A DNA stretch of 64,000 bases, taken from positions 1 through 64,000 of the forward strand of contig CAXPEB010000062.1 of assembly GCA_964215915.1 (NCBI GenBank), read 5' to 3'. The notes under the pieces are model-generated. The model was not told the DNA's origin. It worked only from the letters and a program-made list of their open reading frames with translations, and made no database searches. The stretch is from UBA8524 sp964215915 (GTDB taxonomy: Bacteria > Bacteroidota > Bacteroidia > UBA8524). Numbering within the stretch: position 1 is the stretch's first letter; each line of letters opens with the position of its first letter. Positions 14,784-25,400 of the stretch are shown here, one piece after another. A program made the position numbers and the translations under genes.

Positions 14784-17700
14784 ATGAAGAAAAAGATAAA
14801 CCTTACGGGGCTGCTCTTTCTGCTGTTGTTCGGACTGGCAGAAGCACAACCGGTGTCGCAACTAAGCCCCGACGGTATATTCGATGTGGTATATGACCGC
14901 TTCGGTAACCGTTATAACCTCAAAGACATCCGTATACAACCCATTCCAGATGAGCCGGGCGGGGGACAAGGCCTGGACGGAAACGTAATACCGCCCTCGT
15001 ACCTCTTGTGTACCGCCGGTTATTTCAACCTGTATTTTGAGCAGGGAAGTGGCTGTGAACTGGGGTCCACCCTGCATACCGACCGCAGAGATGTGATCTG
15101 CCAGCTGTTTACCGATATATCGGAATTTATTACACCTGCCGATCCTTCGGTAAGGGTGAATATCTGGATCCGGAATATCGGGAATGTGATCAAATACCCC
15201 ATGGCCACGCCGGTGCTGGGATTGGCTACCTCTTTTTATACCGTGCCGAATATCAATGTCCCTGCAGGAGGGATCATCGATGGCGAGATCTGGAAAACCA
15301 TCAACACCGGAAAAGACGGATTCATCAATGTGGCGTCACCATTAAACAGTACCGGAACTTCGCCCGGTTCCGGTGCCTTTTACCACGGTATGCTGGCGCT
15401 GAATTTTTCCGACCCCGGCATCAACTGGCATACGGATCTGACCACGGCTACGGCCGGCGGCACCTATGACCTGTATACCACCGCACTGCATGAAATCACT
15501 CATGCACTGGGGTTCGCTTCCCTGATTGGTCCTACGGGCCAGTCGAAGTTTGGGCCCAATGCGCCTTTCTATTCGCGTTACGACCTCTACCTGAAGAATG
15601 ATTCCGGGGTGAACCTGATCGGGAATATGTCTCTCTGCTCGATGTATGATTATTTTTGGAACGGGCAACTGAGCGCATCGTCTGTCCTTAACCCGAACAT
15701 TTCCAATTGTATACCCGATCGTACCTTTCTCTGCAGCCTTGCAGTGAAGTATGACGGCAGTGTACTGCAAAGCGTGTATACGCCGAACTGCTATGAGAAC
15801 GGGTCCAGTCTGAGCCATTTTGAGGATGAATGCCTCAGCTCGGGGAGTCAGAATAACACCTATTTCTGTATGTCCAATGCCAGCAGTACCGGCCCCTCGT
15901 ACATGCAGCGCTACCTTCAACCCGAAGAGAAAGCCGTGCTTTGCGACCTGGGTTATAAGGTGGATACGGCATATGGAGATACGTTGTATATCGATAACCA
16001 TTATTATTACGGAGGTACTCCTCATCCCGGACTGGATGTAGCCGGCGTGAACGACGGGATCGATAATACCGGAGCCTATCAGTTCAGTACCGTGGTGAGC
16101 GGGAATGTGAACTTTACCGGCGTCGATATCCTGGGGAACGACTACAATGCCGACGAATTCGAGTGCCTGGAGGTGATCAATGGACTGGGTACGGTTAGTA
16201 CTCCCGCCGGAAATGCCGGTTCCCCGATTACCTTCAATGCGGGCAGTGGTACGGGAGTGGCCCTGTTACGCTATATCCCCGTCAATACGCTGAACGGAGA
16301 ACGCGGGAACATTACGTACGTGCATGTTTATGTGCATGACGGAACCTGCGTGGCCGATGCCTGCAACATGCTGATCAATGCAGGGTTTGAGAACGGTTCT
16401 TCCTGCGGCAATCCTTTTAATCCGGATTTTGCCCAGATCAATTGCTGGGAAGTATTGATCGGGACTCCCGATTATTTTGTGAGGAACTGTACCCCCATCT
16501 TCGATACCGACAAGACCATTCCCACCGGATCGGGAATGACTACCAATCCCACGGATTCCTGGAACGGTAGCGGAAACGATGCCTTCCTCGGTCTGGGTTT
16601 TTACAACGGATGGATGGATGAGGCGGAGCAAACCCTGCTCAGCGCCCCCATGCAACCGGGAGTGAATTATATTCTGAGCTTCTGGGCCAAATCGGCCAAC
16701 TCGATCTCAGGTGGTTTCTCCGGGGAAAATCGGGTGATGTTCCGGGGTGCATCCGGTGTTCTGGCTACTCAGCCTGCCGGTTCGTACACCAGCACCGGCC
16801 AGTACCTCACCGAGGCGACCGTTCCGGACGACGATGAGTGGCACTACTTCACCATGGAATTTACTTCTCCCGATCAGCTGGACAATTTTCTGGTGGGGAA
16901 TATCGGGAATAACAGCGGTGCAGATGCTTATGTCTTTATTGATGACCTGCGCCTGACTCCGGCCAATATCACTGCGCGTTTCGATTTGCAGGAATCTTTA
17001 TGCGACAGCCAGGTGGTGCTGGATGATTTGACAGAGTTTGTGTTTCCTCCACCCATTGCGGGAAGCAGTTTTTCCGGTCCGGGTGTAAGTTATGTAGGCG
17101 GCGTGCCTCGCTTTACCGCTCCCGGAAACGGATGGTATACCATTTTCTATGATTATACCAATTCAGCCGGATGCAGCATCACCATTCCGGGTCAGATATT
17201 TGTGACGCCGCGTAGCCGCCCGCTGGTGAGCCTGGTTGGCAATCCGCCTTCTCCTCCGGGAGTTTATTGCGGTACCCCGGTGACCTTGTATGCCAGTGGA
17301 GCCATGAAATACGAATGGTACAGCCCTACCAATTCCGGGGCGATCATTCCCTGTAGCGGTCGTTGCGACAGCATCGTGGTAACTCCGCCTCCTCCCGGTT
17401 ACCTGTTCACGGCAATCGGAACCGACACCTTCGGCTGTAAGGATACCGCAGAAATCTGGGTGCAGGTGAATTGCGGAGGCGGATCGGCGTATGCCATGCC
17501 GGAGGATGTGAAACACTACACCACCAAGGTCATCCCACCCGACTACCTGAATGATGTTGTGAATCATGCGCTTTTGGCAGGGACCATTTTCCGTCAATCG
17601 GGTTTCAATAACATGCACCTCATGCGGGTGGTGGACGGAAACCTGTTGGCTTCCATACAATATCCTTCCCCTTATATGGATGAAAGGGTAGTGGACCTGC

Positions 17701-19406
17701 AAAGCTATACCCTTGGCGATAGCACCTACTGGTACATTATCGGGTTGGCCCGCACAGGAGGAGCGACTATTGTTAAGATCCTGCAGATAGATGACTGGGG
17801 CAATCTCCTGGACCAGCGGGAATACGAAATGCCGGGAGGCGACCTGTATCCCATGAACGCTGCCGTTTGGGTGAGTGGGGAAGACGAAGCCCGTCTGTAT
17901 ATATGCGGGTACACCACACCCAGCCTTGGAATGGGAATGCCAGATTACAATACCAACAAACAGGCCTTTGTGATGGCGGTGGATATTGAGCAGGGAAGTA
18001 TCAACTACCTGAACAGTCTCTTTATCCATACTTACGACTGGAACACCAACTGGAGCGGTACGCAGGACTTTGACCTGGCTACACGTATTGCCGTTTTGCA
18101 GGATGGAAGCAACTACCTGTGGGTAACAGGCAGTGTGAACGGTATTGTGCCACTTACCATTCCCTTTGTGCCTAAGGGAGATGACCGAAGTGCGGTGATG
18201 AGCCTGGTACTGGACCCGAATGGCAATGTTATGCATGAAAGCCATTTTATCGGAGTTAGCGGTATGGATGACAGTAGCGGAACTCTTGATTATGGGATCG
18301 ATTTAATTCAGGCCGACGGACAGAATTATATTCTCGGGAATAAGACCATCAACCAGGGAAATTACATTGCACACCCGCAGAACCCGGTGCTGATGTATCC
18401 GAGGGCGAACAAGTGCTGGTGGATACAGCCGGTGAACGATGTGTTTGCTCCGGCAGGTCCGCGTGGAGAATTCTGGAACCCCTGGGGACACTGGGCAGCG
18501 CATGCCATCCATCGTGAGGGATTACAAATTACGGTGGCTACACTGATTGAGTACCAGTACAGCACCTGTATTCCTACTCCCTACACCCCGAACTACGACA
18601 ATGTTCAGGCGAACCTGCTTCATATTGATCTCAGCAACCCGTCGCCGTATCACTGGGTCAATACCCAAAGCAAAATTTACCGTACCAGCAGTGGAACGGG
18701 TAACCCCTTTGCCAGTCCGCCGCCTTTGTGGGCTAACTCCTTCTTCGAATTGGGGGATGCTCTGACCCTGATCGACTATTCACCGACTTTTGCGGCAATG
18801 GGCATCGACCGTTTTTATGTGAATGCACCGAAATACGATCAGATGCGCAATACCCTGAACCTGAAGGTGCTGATAGCCGATTACAACAGCCTGGGTATTT
18901 CCTGTGGGGATTTCGACTGCACCAAGACGCCACCCGATACGGCATTCCTGGAAGAACAGGTCGTACACCCGAGTACCATGCTGATGGAAGCGCCAATGAT
19001 GCTCATAGACAATCCTTCCAATAATCGCCAAGCACCCTTCCAGGTGTCTCTCAATCCATACCGTTGCTATGATTTCTCAGGTAACCCTACGTACCGGACC
19101 ATTGCACCTGTAAGGCAGGCTGAGGAACCGGAGGAAGAAGCGGAAGAAGAGGGGCAGACCCGGGTATACCCGAATCCGGCCAGTGATATCCTGGTAGTGG
19201 AAATGGGCGGGAATGTACCGGCTCAGGGCAGGTTACAGGTAACCCTTCAATCCGTAAACGGTCAGCAGGTATTGAACTTGTATGATGGACCGGATACTCC
19301 GCGTATTGAGATGAATGTTTCCCGTCTTGCTCCGGGATCGTATGTGGTTCAGGTAAGTGGAGACAGCGGACTACTACTAACGGAGAAGATTATCATCAAG
19401 CGATGA
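14784..19406 (+). CDS. Leishmanolysin-like metzincin with T9SS type A sorting domain
   Basis: 1540 aa. Signal peptide MKKKINLTGLLFLLLFGLAEAQ. The zinc-protease core has HEITHALGF at residues 236-244. The classical metzincin third ligand at +10 is Ser, but a His in SLSHFEDEC (residue 345) and a Met-turn-like FCMSN (Met363), followed by EEKAVLCDLGY, reproduce the order seen in M8 leishmanolysins, where the third His comes after a long insertion. After it come a galactose-binding-like module (INAGFENGSSCG onward), an Ig/PKD-like module, a large propeller-like region similar in style to the preceding gene, an acidic linker (EEPEEEAEEEGQ) and a type A sorting domain from VYPNPASD to IIIKR. Likely a cell-surface or released protease; substrate unknown. 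Confidence 0.75.
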   Translation: MKKKINLTGLLFLLLFGLAEAQPVSQLSPDGIFDVVYDRFGNRYNLKDIRIQPIPDEPGGGQGLDGNVIPPSYLLCTAGYFNLYFEQGSGCELGSTLHTDRRDVICQLFTDISEFITPADPSVRVNIWIRNIGNVIKYPMATPVLGLATSFYTVPNINVPAGGIIDGEIWKTINTGKDGFINVASPLNSTGTSPGSGAFYHGMLALNFSDPGINWHTDLTTATAGGTYDLYTTALHEITHALGFASLIGPTGQSKFGPNAPFYSRYDLYLKNDSGVNLIGNMSLCSMYDYFWNGQLSASSVLNPNISNCIPDRTFLCSLAVKYDGSVLQSVYTPNCYENGSSLSHFEDECLSSGSQNNTYFCMSNASSTGPSYMQRYLQPEEKAVLCDLGYKVDTAYGDTLYIDNHYYYGGTPHPGLDVAGVNDGIDNTGAYQFSTVVSGNVNFTGVDILGNDYNADEFECLEVINGLGTVSTPAGNAGSPITFNAGSGTGVALLRYIPVNTLNGERGNITYVHVYVHDGTCVADACNMLINAGFENGSSCGNPFNPDFAQINCWEVLIGTPDYFVRNCTPIFDTDKTIPTGSGMTTNPTDSWNGSGNDAFLGLGFYNGWMDEAEQTLLSAPMQPGVNYILSFWAKSANSISGGFSGENRVMFRGASGVLATQPAGSYTSTGQYLTEATVPDDDEWHYFTMEFTSPDQLDNFLVGNIGNNSGADAYVFIDDLRLTPANITARFDLQESLCDSQVVLDDLTEFVFPPPIAGSSFSGPGVSYVGGVPRFTAPGNGWYTIFYDYTNSAGCSITIPGQIFVTPRSRPLVSLVGNPPSPPGVYCGTPVTLYASGAMKYEWYSPTNSGAIIPCSGRCDSIVVTPPPPGYLFTAIGTDTFGCKDTAEIWVQVNCGGGSAYAMPEDVKHYTTKVIPPDYLNDVVNHALLAGTIFRQSGFNNMHLMRVVDGNLLASIQYPSPYMDERVVDLQSYTLGDSTYWYIIGLARTGGATIVKILQIDDWGNLLDQREYEMPGGDLYPMNAAVWVSGEDEARLYICGYTTPSLGMGMPDYNTNKQAFVMAVDIEQGSINYLNSLFIHTYDWNTNWSGTQDFDLATRIAVLQDGSNYLWVTGSVNGIVPLTIPFVPKGDDRSAVMSLVLDPNGNVMHESHFIGVSGMDDSSGTLDYGIDLIQADGQNYILGNKTINQGNYIAHPQNPVLMYPRANKCWWIQPVNDVFAPAGPRGEFWNPWGHWAAHAIHREGLQITVATLIEYQYSTCIPTPYTPNYDNVQANLLHIDLSNPSPYHWVNTQSKIYRTSSGTGNPFASPPPLWANSFFELGDALTLIDYSPTFAAMGIDRFYVNAPKYDQMRNTLNLKVLIADYNSLGISCGDFDCTKTPPDTAFLEEQVVHPSTMLMEAPMMLIDNPSNNRQAPFQVSLNPYRCYDFSGNPTYRTIAPVRQAEEPEEEAEEEGQTRVYPNPASDILVVEMGGNVPAQGRLQVTLQSVNGQQVLNLYDGPDTPRIEMNVSRLAPGSYVVQVSGDSGLLLTEKIIIKR

Positions 19407-19431
19407 GGTTTTTCCGGTGTTTGTAAGCAGG

Positions 19432-19457
19432 AAAGCGGGCTTCGGCCCGCTTTTTTT
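19432..19457 (+). terminator. Rho-independent terminator
   Basis: A 9-bp stem AAAGCGGGC/GCCCGCTTT with a TTCG tetraloop is followed by a T run. It lies in the 49-nt gap between the metzincin gene and the convergent permease gene, and its T run reaches the permease stop codon. Confidence 0.9.
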
Positions 19458-20688
19458 ATTCGAAACGGAGACTTTCGATCGGATCCAGGCGGGCCGCTTT
19501 GGATGCCGGATAGAAACCGGCCAGCGTGCCTACGAGTACGCAGAGGAAAATCCCCATACTCATCCATAACCAGGGAATAATGAAGCCTCCACCTATTTGT
19601 GAGGATACCAGGTTGCCGGCCAGGATGCCAAAAAGAACTCCAAATAGTCCTCCGGTAAGGCATATCGTGACCGCCTCAATGAGGAATTGCATACGGATTA
19701 CCGACGGGGTGGCGCCCAAAGCCTTGCGGGTACCGATTTCCCGGGTTCTTTCCGTCACGGATACCAACATAATATTGAGCAAGCCGATGGCGGCTCCAAC
19801 CAGGGTGATCAACCCGATTATAGTCGCGGAAATGGTGAGATAACCCAGCAGTTCAAGCAGGTCTTTAGCCATCTGGTCGCTCATAATCACGTCGAAATCG
19901 TCTTCTTCCGTAAGAGGTACGGAGCGGATACGCCGCATCAGGGAACGGGCTTCTCCGATGGCCGGTTCGAGCAGGGAAGGGTGGCTTACCCCGCAAAGTA
20001 TCTCGAAGGAGGTGGAAGAGTTCAGGTATTTTTCTTTGGCTACGGTTACCGGTATACAAACCATACGGTCGGAGCCACTGCCTACTGAACTGCCCTTTTC
20101 CTTCAATACCCCGATCACCGTATACGCTGCTGCGCCAACCAGGATATTTTCTCCAATGGGATCCTGATCCGGAAATACCCGTGAGGCAACGTCCTGGCCG
20201 ATAAGCGCGTAGTTGTTGTTAAGCTTCAGGTCCGTGGGACTGAAATTTCTTCCTTTGTCGACAGTATACCCGCTAACATCCAGATAGTTTTCATCGATAC
20301 CTGCAACCCGTACATTGGGGTCGGTTTTATTGGAACCGTGTTTGACCGTAGAGCCCCAGGAGGCATTGGCATAGACGCTGACGGTAGCAGCCAGGGTAAA
20401 CTCTTTTTTGAAACGTTCGGCTTCCCGGTAGCGGATTGGGAGTATCTGCCTCTTTTTCCGGTTACCGGAACCGAAACGAACATCCCCGTCGTGATCGACA
20501 ATGCTGAAGGAATTGGCTCCGATCTCGGTGAATTTTTCGTTGATGGAATTTTTGATACCGTCTACGGAAGTAAGGATGCCCACAAGAGCCGTAATACCCA
20601 GGGCGATGATCGCGCTGGTGATCAGCGAACGCGTAAGGTTGGCACGCATGGCATCTATGGCAATCAGAAAGTGCTCCCGGAGCTTCAC
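19456..20688 (-). CDS. MacB/FtsX-like ABC transporter permease
   Basis: 410 aa from a GTG start. One N-terminal membrane helix (LITSAIIALGITALVGILTSV) is followed by a periplasmic MacB_PCD-type core domain (about residues 45-270) and three C-terminal helices of the FtsX domain, with the conserved TERTREIGTRKALGATPSVIRMQFLIEAV loop. Proteins of this type work with a separate ATPase in lipoprotein, peptide or drug export by a mechanotransmission mechanism. No ATPase gene is adjacent, so the partner must be encoded elsewhere. A perfect -7 TAGGTTTG lies 4 nt before the start codon. Confidence 0.9.
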   Translation of the reverse strand: MKLREHFLIAIDAMRANLTRSLITSAIIALGITALVGILTSVDGIKNSINEKFTEIGANSFSIVDHDGDVRFGSGNRKKRQILPIRYREAERFKKEFTLAATVSVYANASWGSTVKHGSNKTDPNVRVAGIDENYLDVSGYTVDKGRNFSPTDLKLNNNYALIGQDVASRVFPDQDPIGENILVGAAAYTVIGVLKEKGSSVGSGSDRMVCIPVTVAKEKYLNSSTSFEILCGVSHPSLLEPAIGEARSLMRRIRSVPLTEEDDFDVIMSDQMAKDLLELLGYLTISATIIGLITLVGAAIGLLNIMLVSVTERTREIGTRKALGATPSVIRMQFLIEAVTICLTGGLFGVLFGILAGNLVSSQIGGGFIIPWLWMSMGIFLCVLVGTLAGFYPASKAARLDPIESLRFE

Positions 20689-20692
20689 GCTG

Positions 20693-20700
20693 CAAACCTA
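20693..20700 (-). promoter_or_regulatory. -7 element of the permease gene
   Basis: On the minus strand TAGGTTTG, a perfect TAnnTTTG, ends 4 nt before the GTG start codon, implying a leaderless transcript. No -33 TTG is seen at 19-21 nt. Confidence 0.45.
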
Positions 20701-20851
20701 ATGTTACGGCTTCTGATTTTTTGCATGAATCGCCTACCGGATAAAAATCATCGGTCAAAGCGAGCGTGCTCTATCAGGAAGGGAACCCGGACTGTTGCTT
20801 TTTTGTCTTTTGCTTTCGCTTTTTCCGCTTCTTCCCTAATTTGCTCCCCTC

Positions 20852-21622
20852 ATGTTTATTCAACTTCATCGCCCTCTGGTGTTTTTTGATCTGGAAACGA
20901 CCGGAGTCAGTACCGCACACGATCGCATCATTGAAATATTTCTGATCAAGCTTATGCCGGATGGCGAGGAAGATCGCAAACGTTACCTGCTTAATCCGGG
21001 TATCCCGATTCCCGAGCAGGCTTCGGCAATCCATGGTATTTACGACAAGGACGTAGCCGGACAACCCACCTTCCCCGAGATCGGAAAAGAGCTTGCCGCT
21101 TACCTGGAGCAATGCGACTTTGCCGGTTTCAACAGCAACCGTTTCGATTTTCCCATGCTCGTGGAGGAGTTCCTGCGCTACGATATTCCCTTTGATTCGG
21201 AAAACCGCAAGTTTGTGGATGTGCAGCGTATCTTTCATGTTCTGGAACCCCGGAACCTGGCAGCAGCCTATAAATTCTACTGCTCCAAGGAGCTGACCAA
21301 TGCCCATACGGCCGAAGCCGATACCCAGGCCACATTTGAAATTCTTCGGGCCCAGATTCAGAAATACGATCAACTGGAGCCCAGCCTGGATTTCCTGCAC
21401 CATTTCAGCGGGCAATCCAACCTGGTGGACCTTGCAGGCCGGATCGTGAAGAACGAAAAGGGTGAGGAAGTATTCAATTTCGGAAAACACAAAGGCAAAA
21501 CCGTTCAGGAGGTATTCCGTACCGAACCATCTTATTACGACTGGATGATGCGGGGTGATTTTCCCCTCCAGACCAAAAACGTGCTGACCCGGTTGAGGCT
21601 GAGGGAATTCAACAAACGATGA
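20852..21622 (+). CDS. DEDDh 3'-5' exonuclease with ExoX-like C-terminus
   Basis: 256 aa. The exonuclease domain (residues 1-170) has ExoI FFDLETTG (Asp13, Glu15), ExoII in AGFNSNRFDFPML, and ExoIII with HTAEADTQAT, the DEDDh arrangement of DnaQ/RNase T proteins. The C-terminal 60 residues FNFGKHKGKTVQEVF..YYDWMMRGDFP are the small domain found at the end of exodeoxyribonuclease X. Probable role: DNA repair or nucleotide trimming; not the replicative epsilon subunit. The stop codon overlaps the next gene in ATGA, so the two are translationally coupled. Confidence 0.9.
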   Translation: MFIQLHRPLVFFDLETTGVSTAHDRIIEIFLIKLMPDGEEDRKRYLLNPGIPIPEQASAIHGIYDKDVAGQPTFPEIGKELAAYLEQCDFAGFNSNRFDFPMLVEEFLRYDIPFDSENRKFVDVQRIFHVLEPRNLAAAYKFYCSKELTNAHTAEADTQATFEILRAQIQKYDQLEPSLDFLHHFSGQSNLVDLAGRIVKNEKGEEVFNFGKHKGKTVQEVFRTEPSYYDWMMRGDFPLQTKNVLTRLRLREFNKR

Positions 21623-22335
21623 GACTGCGTTTCGAAGACTGGATCCTGCACGAGGACGAGCATACCCTGGCGATCAATAAACCCGCCAACCTCGCCTCCC
21701 TCGATGAGCGTGATCCGGATGCTCCCAGCATCATCAGGCTGGCCAAAAAGTACAATGAACAATTACAGTTGTGTCACCGTATCGATAAAGACACCACCGG
21801 CGTATTGCTTTTGGCCAAGCATCCGGATGCTTACCGGGAGATTGCCATGGCTTTTGAAGACCGTCGTGTGGAGAAGATCTACCACGCAGTGGTGGAAGGA
21901 GCCGTGCAACTGGATGAGCAGGTGATTGATTTGCCTGTACTGGTAACCAAATCGGGTAAGGTAAGGATTGAACGGGGAGGGAAGGAGGCTGTTACCCTAT
22001 TCCGCACCCTGGAAATGTTTGAGCATTTTACCCTGATGGAATGTATGCCGGTTACCGGAAGGATGCACCAGATACGGGTGCACCTGGCCTCCCAGAATAT
22101 CCCGATAGCCAATGACGCGCTCTATGGAGGTCATCCTCCGTATCTCAGCAAGATCAAACGGAAATTCAACCTGGGTAAATGGGAGGAAGAAAAACCCATG
22201 ATCCAGCGTTTCGCCCTCCATGCCTATAGCCTCTTCCTCGATACCGAACACCTCAGCCTGGATATCAAAGCGCCGTATCCTAAAGATTTCGAGGTGTTTG
22301 TAAAATTGCTGGAAAAGTATGACCGAAGGGGGTGA
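21619..22335 (+). CDS. RluA-family RNA pseudouridine synthase
   Basis: 238 aa. The catalytic motif is HRIDKDTTG at residues 53-61 with Asp56 as the nucleophile, followed by GVLLLAK. The later conserved GRMHQIRVHLA and YGG segments are present. There is no S4 RNA-binding domain, as in the shorter RluA/RluC-like members. It modifies uridines in rRNA or tRNA, but the site cannot be told from the sequence. It overlaps the exonuclease gene by 4 nt. No terminator was found after it. Confidence 0.93.
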   Translation: MRLRFEDWILHEDEHTLAINKPANLASLDERDPDAPSIIRLAKKYNEQLQLCHRIDKDTTGVLLLAKHPDAYREIAMAFEDRRVEKIYHAVVEGAVQLDEQVIDLPVLVTKSGKVRIERGGKEAVTLFRTLEMFEHFTLMECMPVTGRMHQIRVHLASQNIPIANDALYGGHPPYLSKIKRKFNLGKWEEEKPMIQRFALHAYSLFLDTEHLSLDIKAPYPKDFEVFVKLLEKYDRRG

Positions 22336-22444
22336 GAGCCGGGAAGGGAAGATAGGTTTGTCTGCTTATAGATTCCGATACTTGGTTTACGCAAATTTCT
22401 TTAATGATATACAACTTTTTCCGGTGAAACAGCATCCATAAAGT

Positions 22445-25400
22445 ATGAGGTATGGCTTAATTCTACTCCTCATTCTGGGCCGTTTTCTTCCTCTTGCCGC
22501 GCAATCTACTGAATGGTTGCGTGTGACTAATAACCCTTATTTTACGGGTACTGATCTGGATATAATTGATAGTGACAACCACTATTATACTGTCGATGTT
22601 TATGGTCAGCCAGGAGCGGGTTTTATGAACCGTACCTGGCATCTCGTCAAGTATGCCGCCTGGGGAGATTCACTGCGTCAATTCGAACTTCCCTACTCGG
22701 TGCAAGATGCGGAAATACGCGGTTCCGAGATCTTTTTGCTTTCGGTGATACGAGGTAAAAGGAGCTTCACTTATAATGGAACGACTTATTCGGTTGATTC
22801 TGCCCGCACTTCAGTATTCCTGTTCAAGCTGGACACTTCGCTGCAATTGCAGCGTATCACACCTATTGTGGAACAGGCCTCCTTTGTTTCTCCAATATAT
22901 CCCAGCCTGGAAACTTATTCAGGTGCCGGTAACGAACTATTGCTTAGCCTCTATTTCCGTGATACGCTTAATGTCGGAGGACATCGTTTTCTATGTAACG
23001 GTGTGGGAGAGATTGGAAAAGCCGTATGGGTGATGAAGGATGAGCCTCAGGTTCAAATCCGCTGGGCTCACGAATACCGGCTCTATTTGGGTACCTTGAA
23101 TGGGGAATATTTATACGGTTATGACCGCGTATTGTCTGACGGAACTGCGCGGATTTTTCTGGGAGGGAAGAAGGGATATTATCTGGATGGAAATTATGTC
23201 CCTGCTCCCCGTTTCCGCGGAATACAGGACTTTGACCGAAACGGGAATGCCGGGTTCCGGTGGCATAAAGAGGTAGACATCATGCTGGATGGATATATGG
23301 AAATATTGTCCACCGGAAAATTGATGTTTTATTTTCTACTCGATCAGCAAAGTAATATTGAGATCATTCCAGGTATCCGTTCCGGGACGGAATATCAGTG
23401 GATGACCCACGTAGCCTGTTTCGACCGTTTCGGAAATTTTAAATGGGACAGGGCTACCGATACCTTAGGGCTTGCACATGGCGATCTTAAAGGATATTTC
23501 GGTATCTCGGGTTTGAAGGAGAAAAACGGGTTGATCTATGGAGCGATGGTCTGTAACCAATTTAACGGGAGTTTCGGGGGATTCAAAGTGACTAATTCGA
23601 CAATAGGGCGTCCCCATCAAACGCGTTTTGTACGTTTTGATTCCATTGGCCAGGTACTGTGGAACTTCAAACTGAATGAAGACGTACCCTCTAAAATGTC
23701 TTTCCAGATTGACGAATATGCCAATATCTTGTTGAGTATTGCTTTTATCGATAGCTTCAATTTACCGGACACCCAGGTCTTCCTCCCCCCGGGCTCAAAT
23801 ATGAACCTGGCTCATGCCAAGCTGGGTTCCTTTGCCATATACCGGGGAGACGTGTACGCTGGTCCGTACTGCGCTGGAGATACCATCCTGATTCCATTCA
23901 CCATTCGAGGTGCATTTGAATCCGGAAATGAGTTCATTGCCGAATTGAGTGACGAGAACGGCAGTTTTGAACAGGGGGTCAGAGAACTTGGAAGGCTGAC
24001 AGGAAATCAATCTGATACGGTGAAGGGCTTACTCCCGGATTTTCAGGTAGAAACCAGTGCTGATTACCGCATCCGCCTGCGTAGTACGGCGCCACCCGCA
24101 CAAAGTTTTTACCGCCGTGACACTTTACGTCTGCTGGTTTATAGCCGCGACAGTGCCGATGCCGGAACAGATACCCTGATTTGTTATGGACAATCCATAC
24201 GACTAAGCACTACCGGTGGCAGCCGGTGGGACTGGAGTCCGGCAAACGTATTGAATGATAGTACTCTCAAACGCCCGATAGCTTCTCCGCTTAAGGGTAC
24301 CGAATTCCGCATCATCATCTCCGATTCTTCCGGTTGTGGGGATACGGATACCGACTATGTCTATGTTGATGTTCGGCCTCCTTTATCCGTTGATAGCCTG
24401 CTTACCACACCGGATACCGCCTGCATCGGGCAGCCTGTATCGGTTAAAGCCTGGTATCATGGCGGGGATTCTTCCGGGTATACTTTCCGCTGGAGCTCAG
24501 GTAATCTGGAGTTGGGAGACAGCAATGTGCTAAACTATACCACCTTATATGACACCCTTCTGCAATTCCGGCTTAGCGACGGTTGTAGCAGTCCCGCAGA
24601 TTCCCTCTCACATTCCATTACCGTCCGAATGCCGCTGTCAGTATCTGCCGCGACAGACTCCGTCTGCTTTACCGACTCGCTTCGCTTTACAGCCGCCGGA
24701 GTCGGGGGATTGACTGGTCAGCACCGATACACCTGGTATCGGGACACGGTTTTACTGGGAGAGGGAAACCGATTTGCATACCCTGCGGATTCCGTAACCT
24801 ACTTTCGGGTGCGGTTGGAAGACGGATGCACTCAATTAATGGCCTGGGACACGGTTAGTGGAACTCCGGTACCTAAGGCTGTTATAGATATACCGCAATA
24901 CCAAGGTTGTTTACCTTTTATGTTCACGGCATCATTGATTCCTTTGAACCGCATGGTATATGAAGCAGACTGGCAACTTGGTCCATACTCGGATACAGGG
25001 TTTTCAGTCAGGATTTCCGTGGAGACAAAGGGGAATTACCCGCTGAGTATTGTCCTGAATCCGGGTGGGGTATGCGAAGACACGCTGTATGCCGACAGCC
25101 TTGTTCAGGTTCAGGCTCCTCCCGTGGCAGACTTTGCGGTTAGTCCGGATTTTCTCGATACGGAGAATCCCGATTTTACCATAGAGAACCGGAGTTCTTC
25201 CGGTGCCACCTCCTTTATGTGGCTGGCTTCTGACGGGTCTTATTCCACTTTGAGAACTCCGCAGTTTGTTTTCCAGGATACAGGATGGTACCGGGTGGAA
25301 CTCAGGGCCTATTCTTCTTTCGGGTGTATGGACAGTACGAGCCAAATGATCCGTATCCACGATATTTACAGTATTGCCATTCCCAATGCGTTTACTCCGG

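Noticed and set aside
17163..18245. 360-codon minus-strand open frame inside the metzincin gene
   Set aside because: His-rich, domain-free translation, complementary to a clear T9SS protein.
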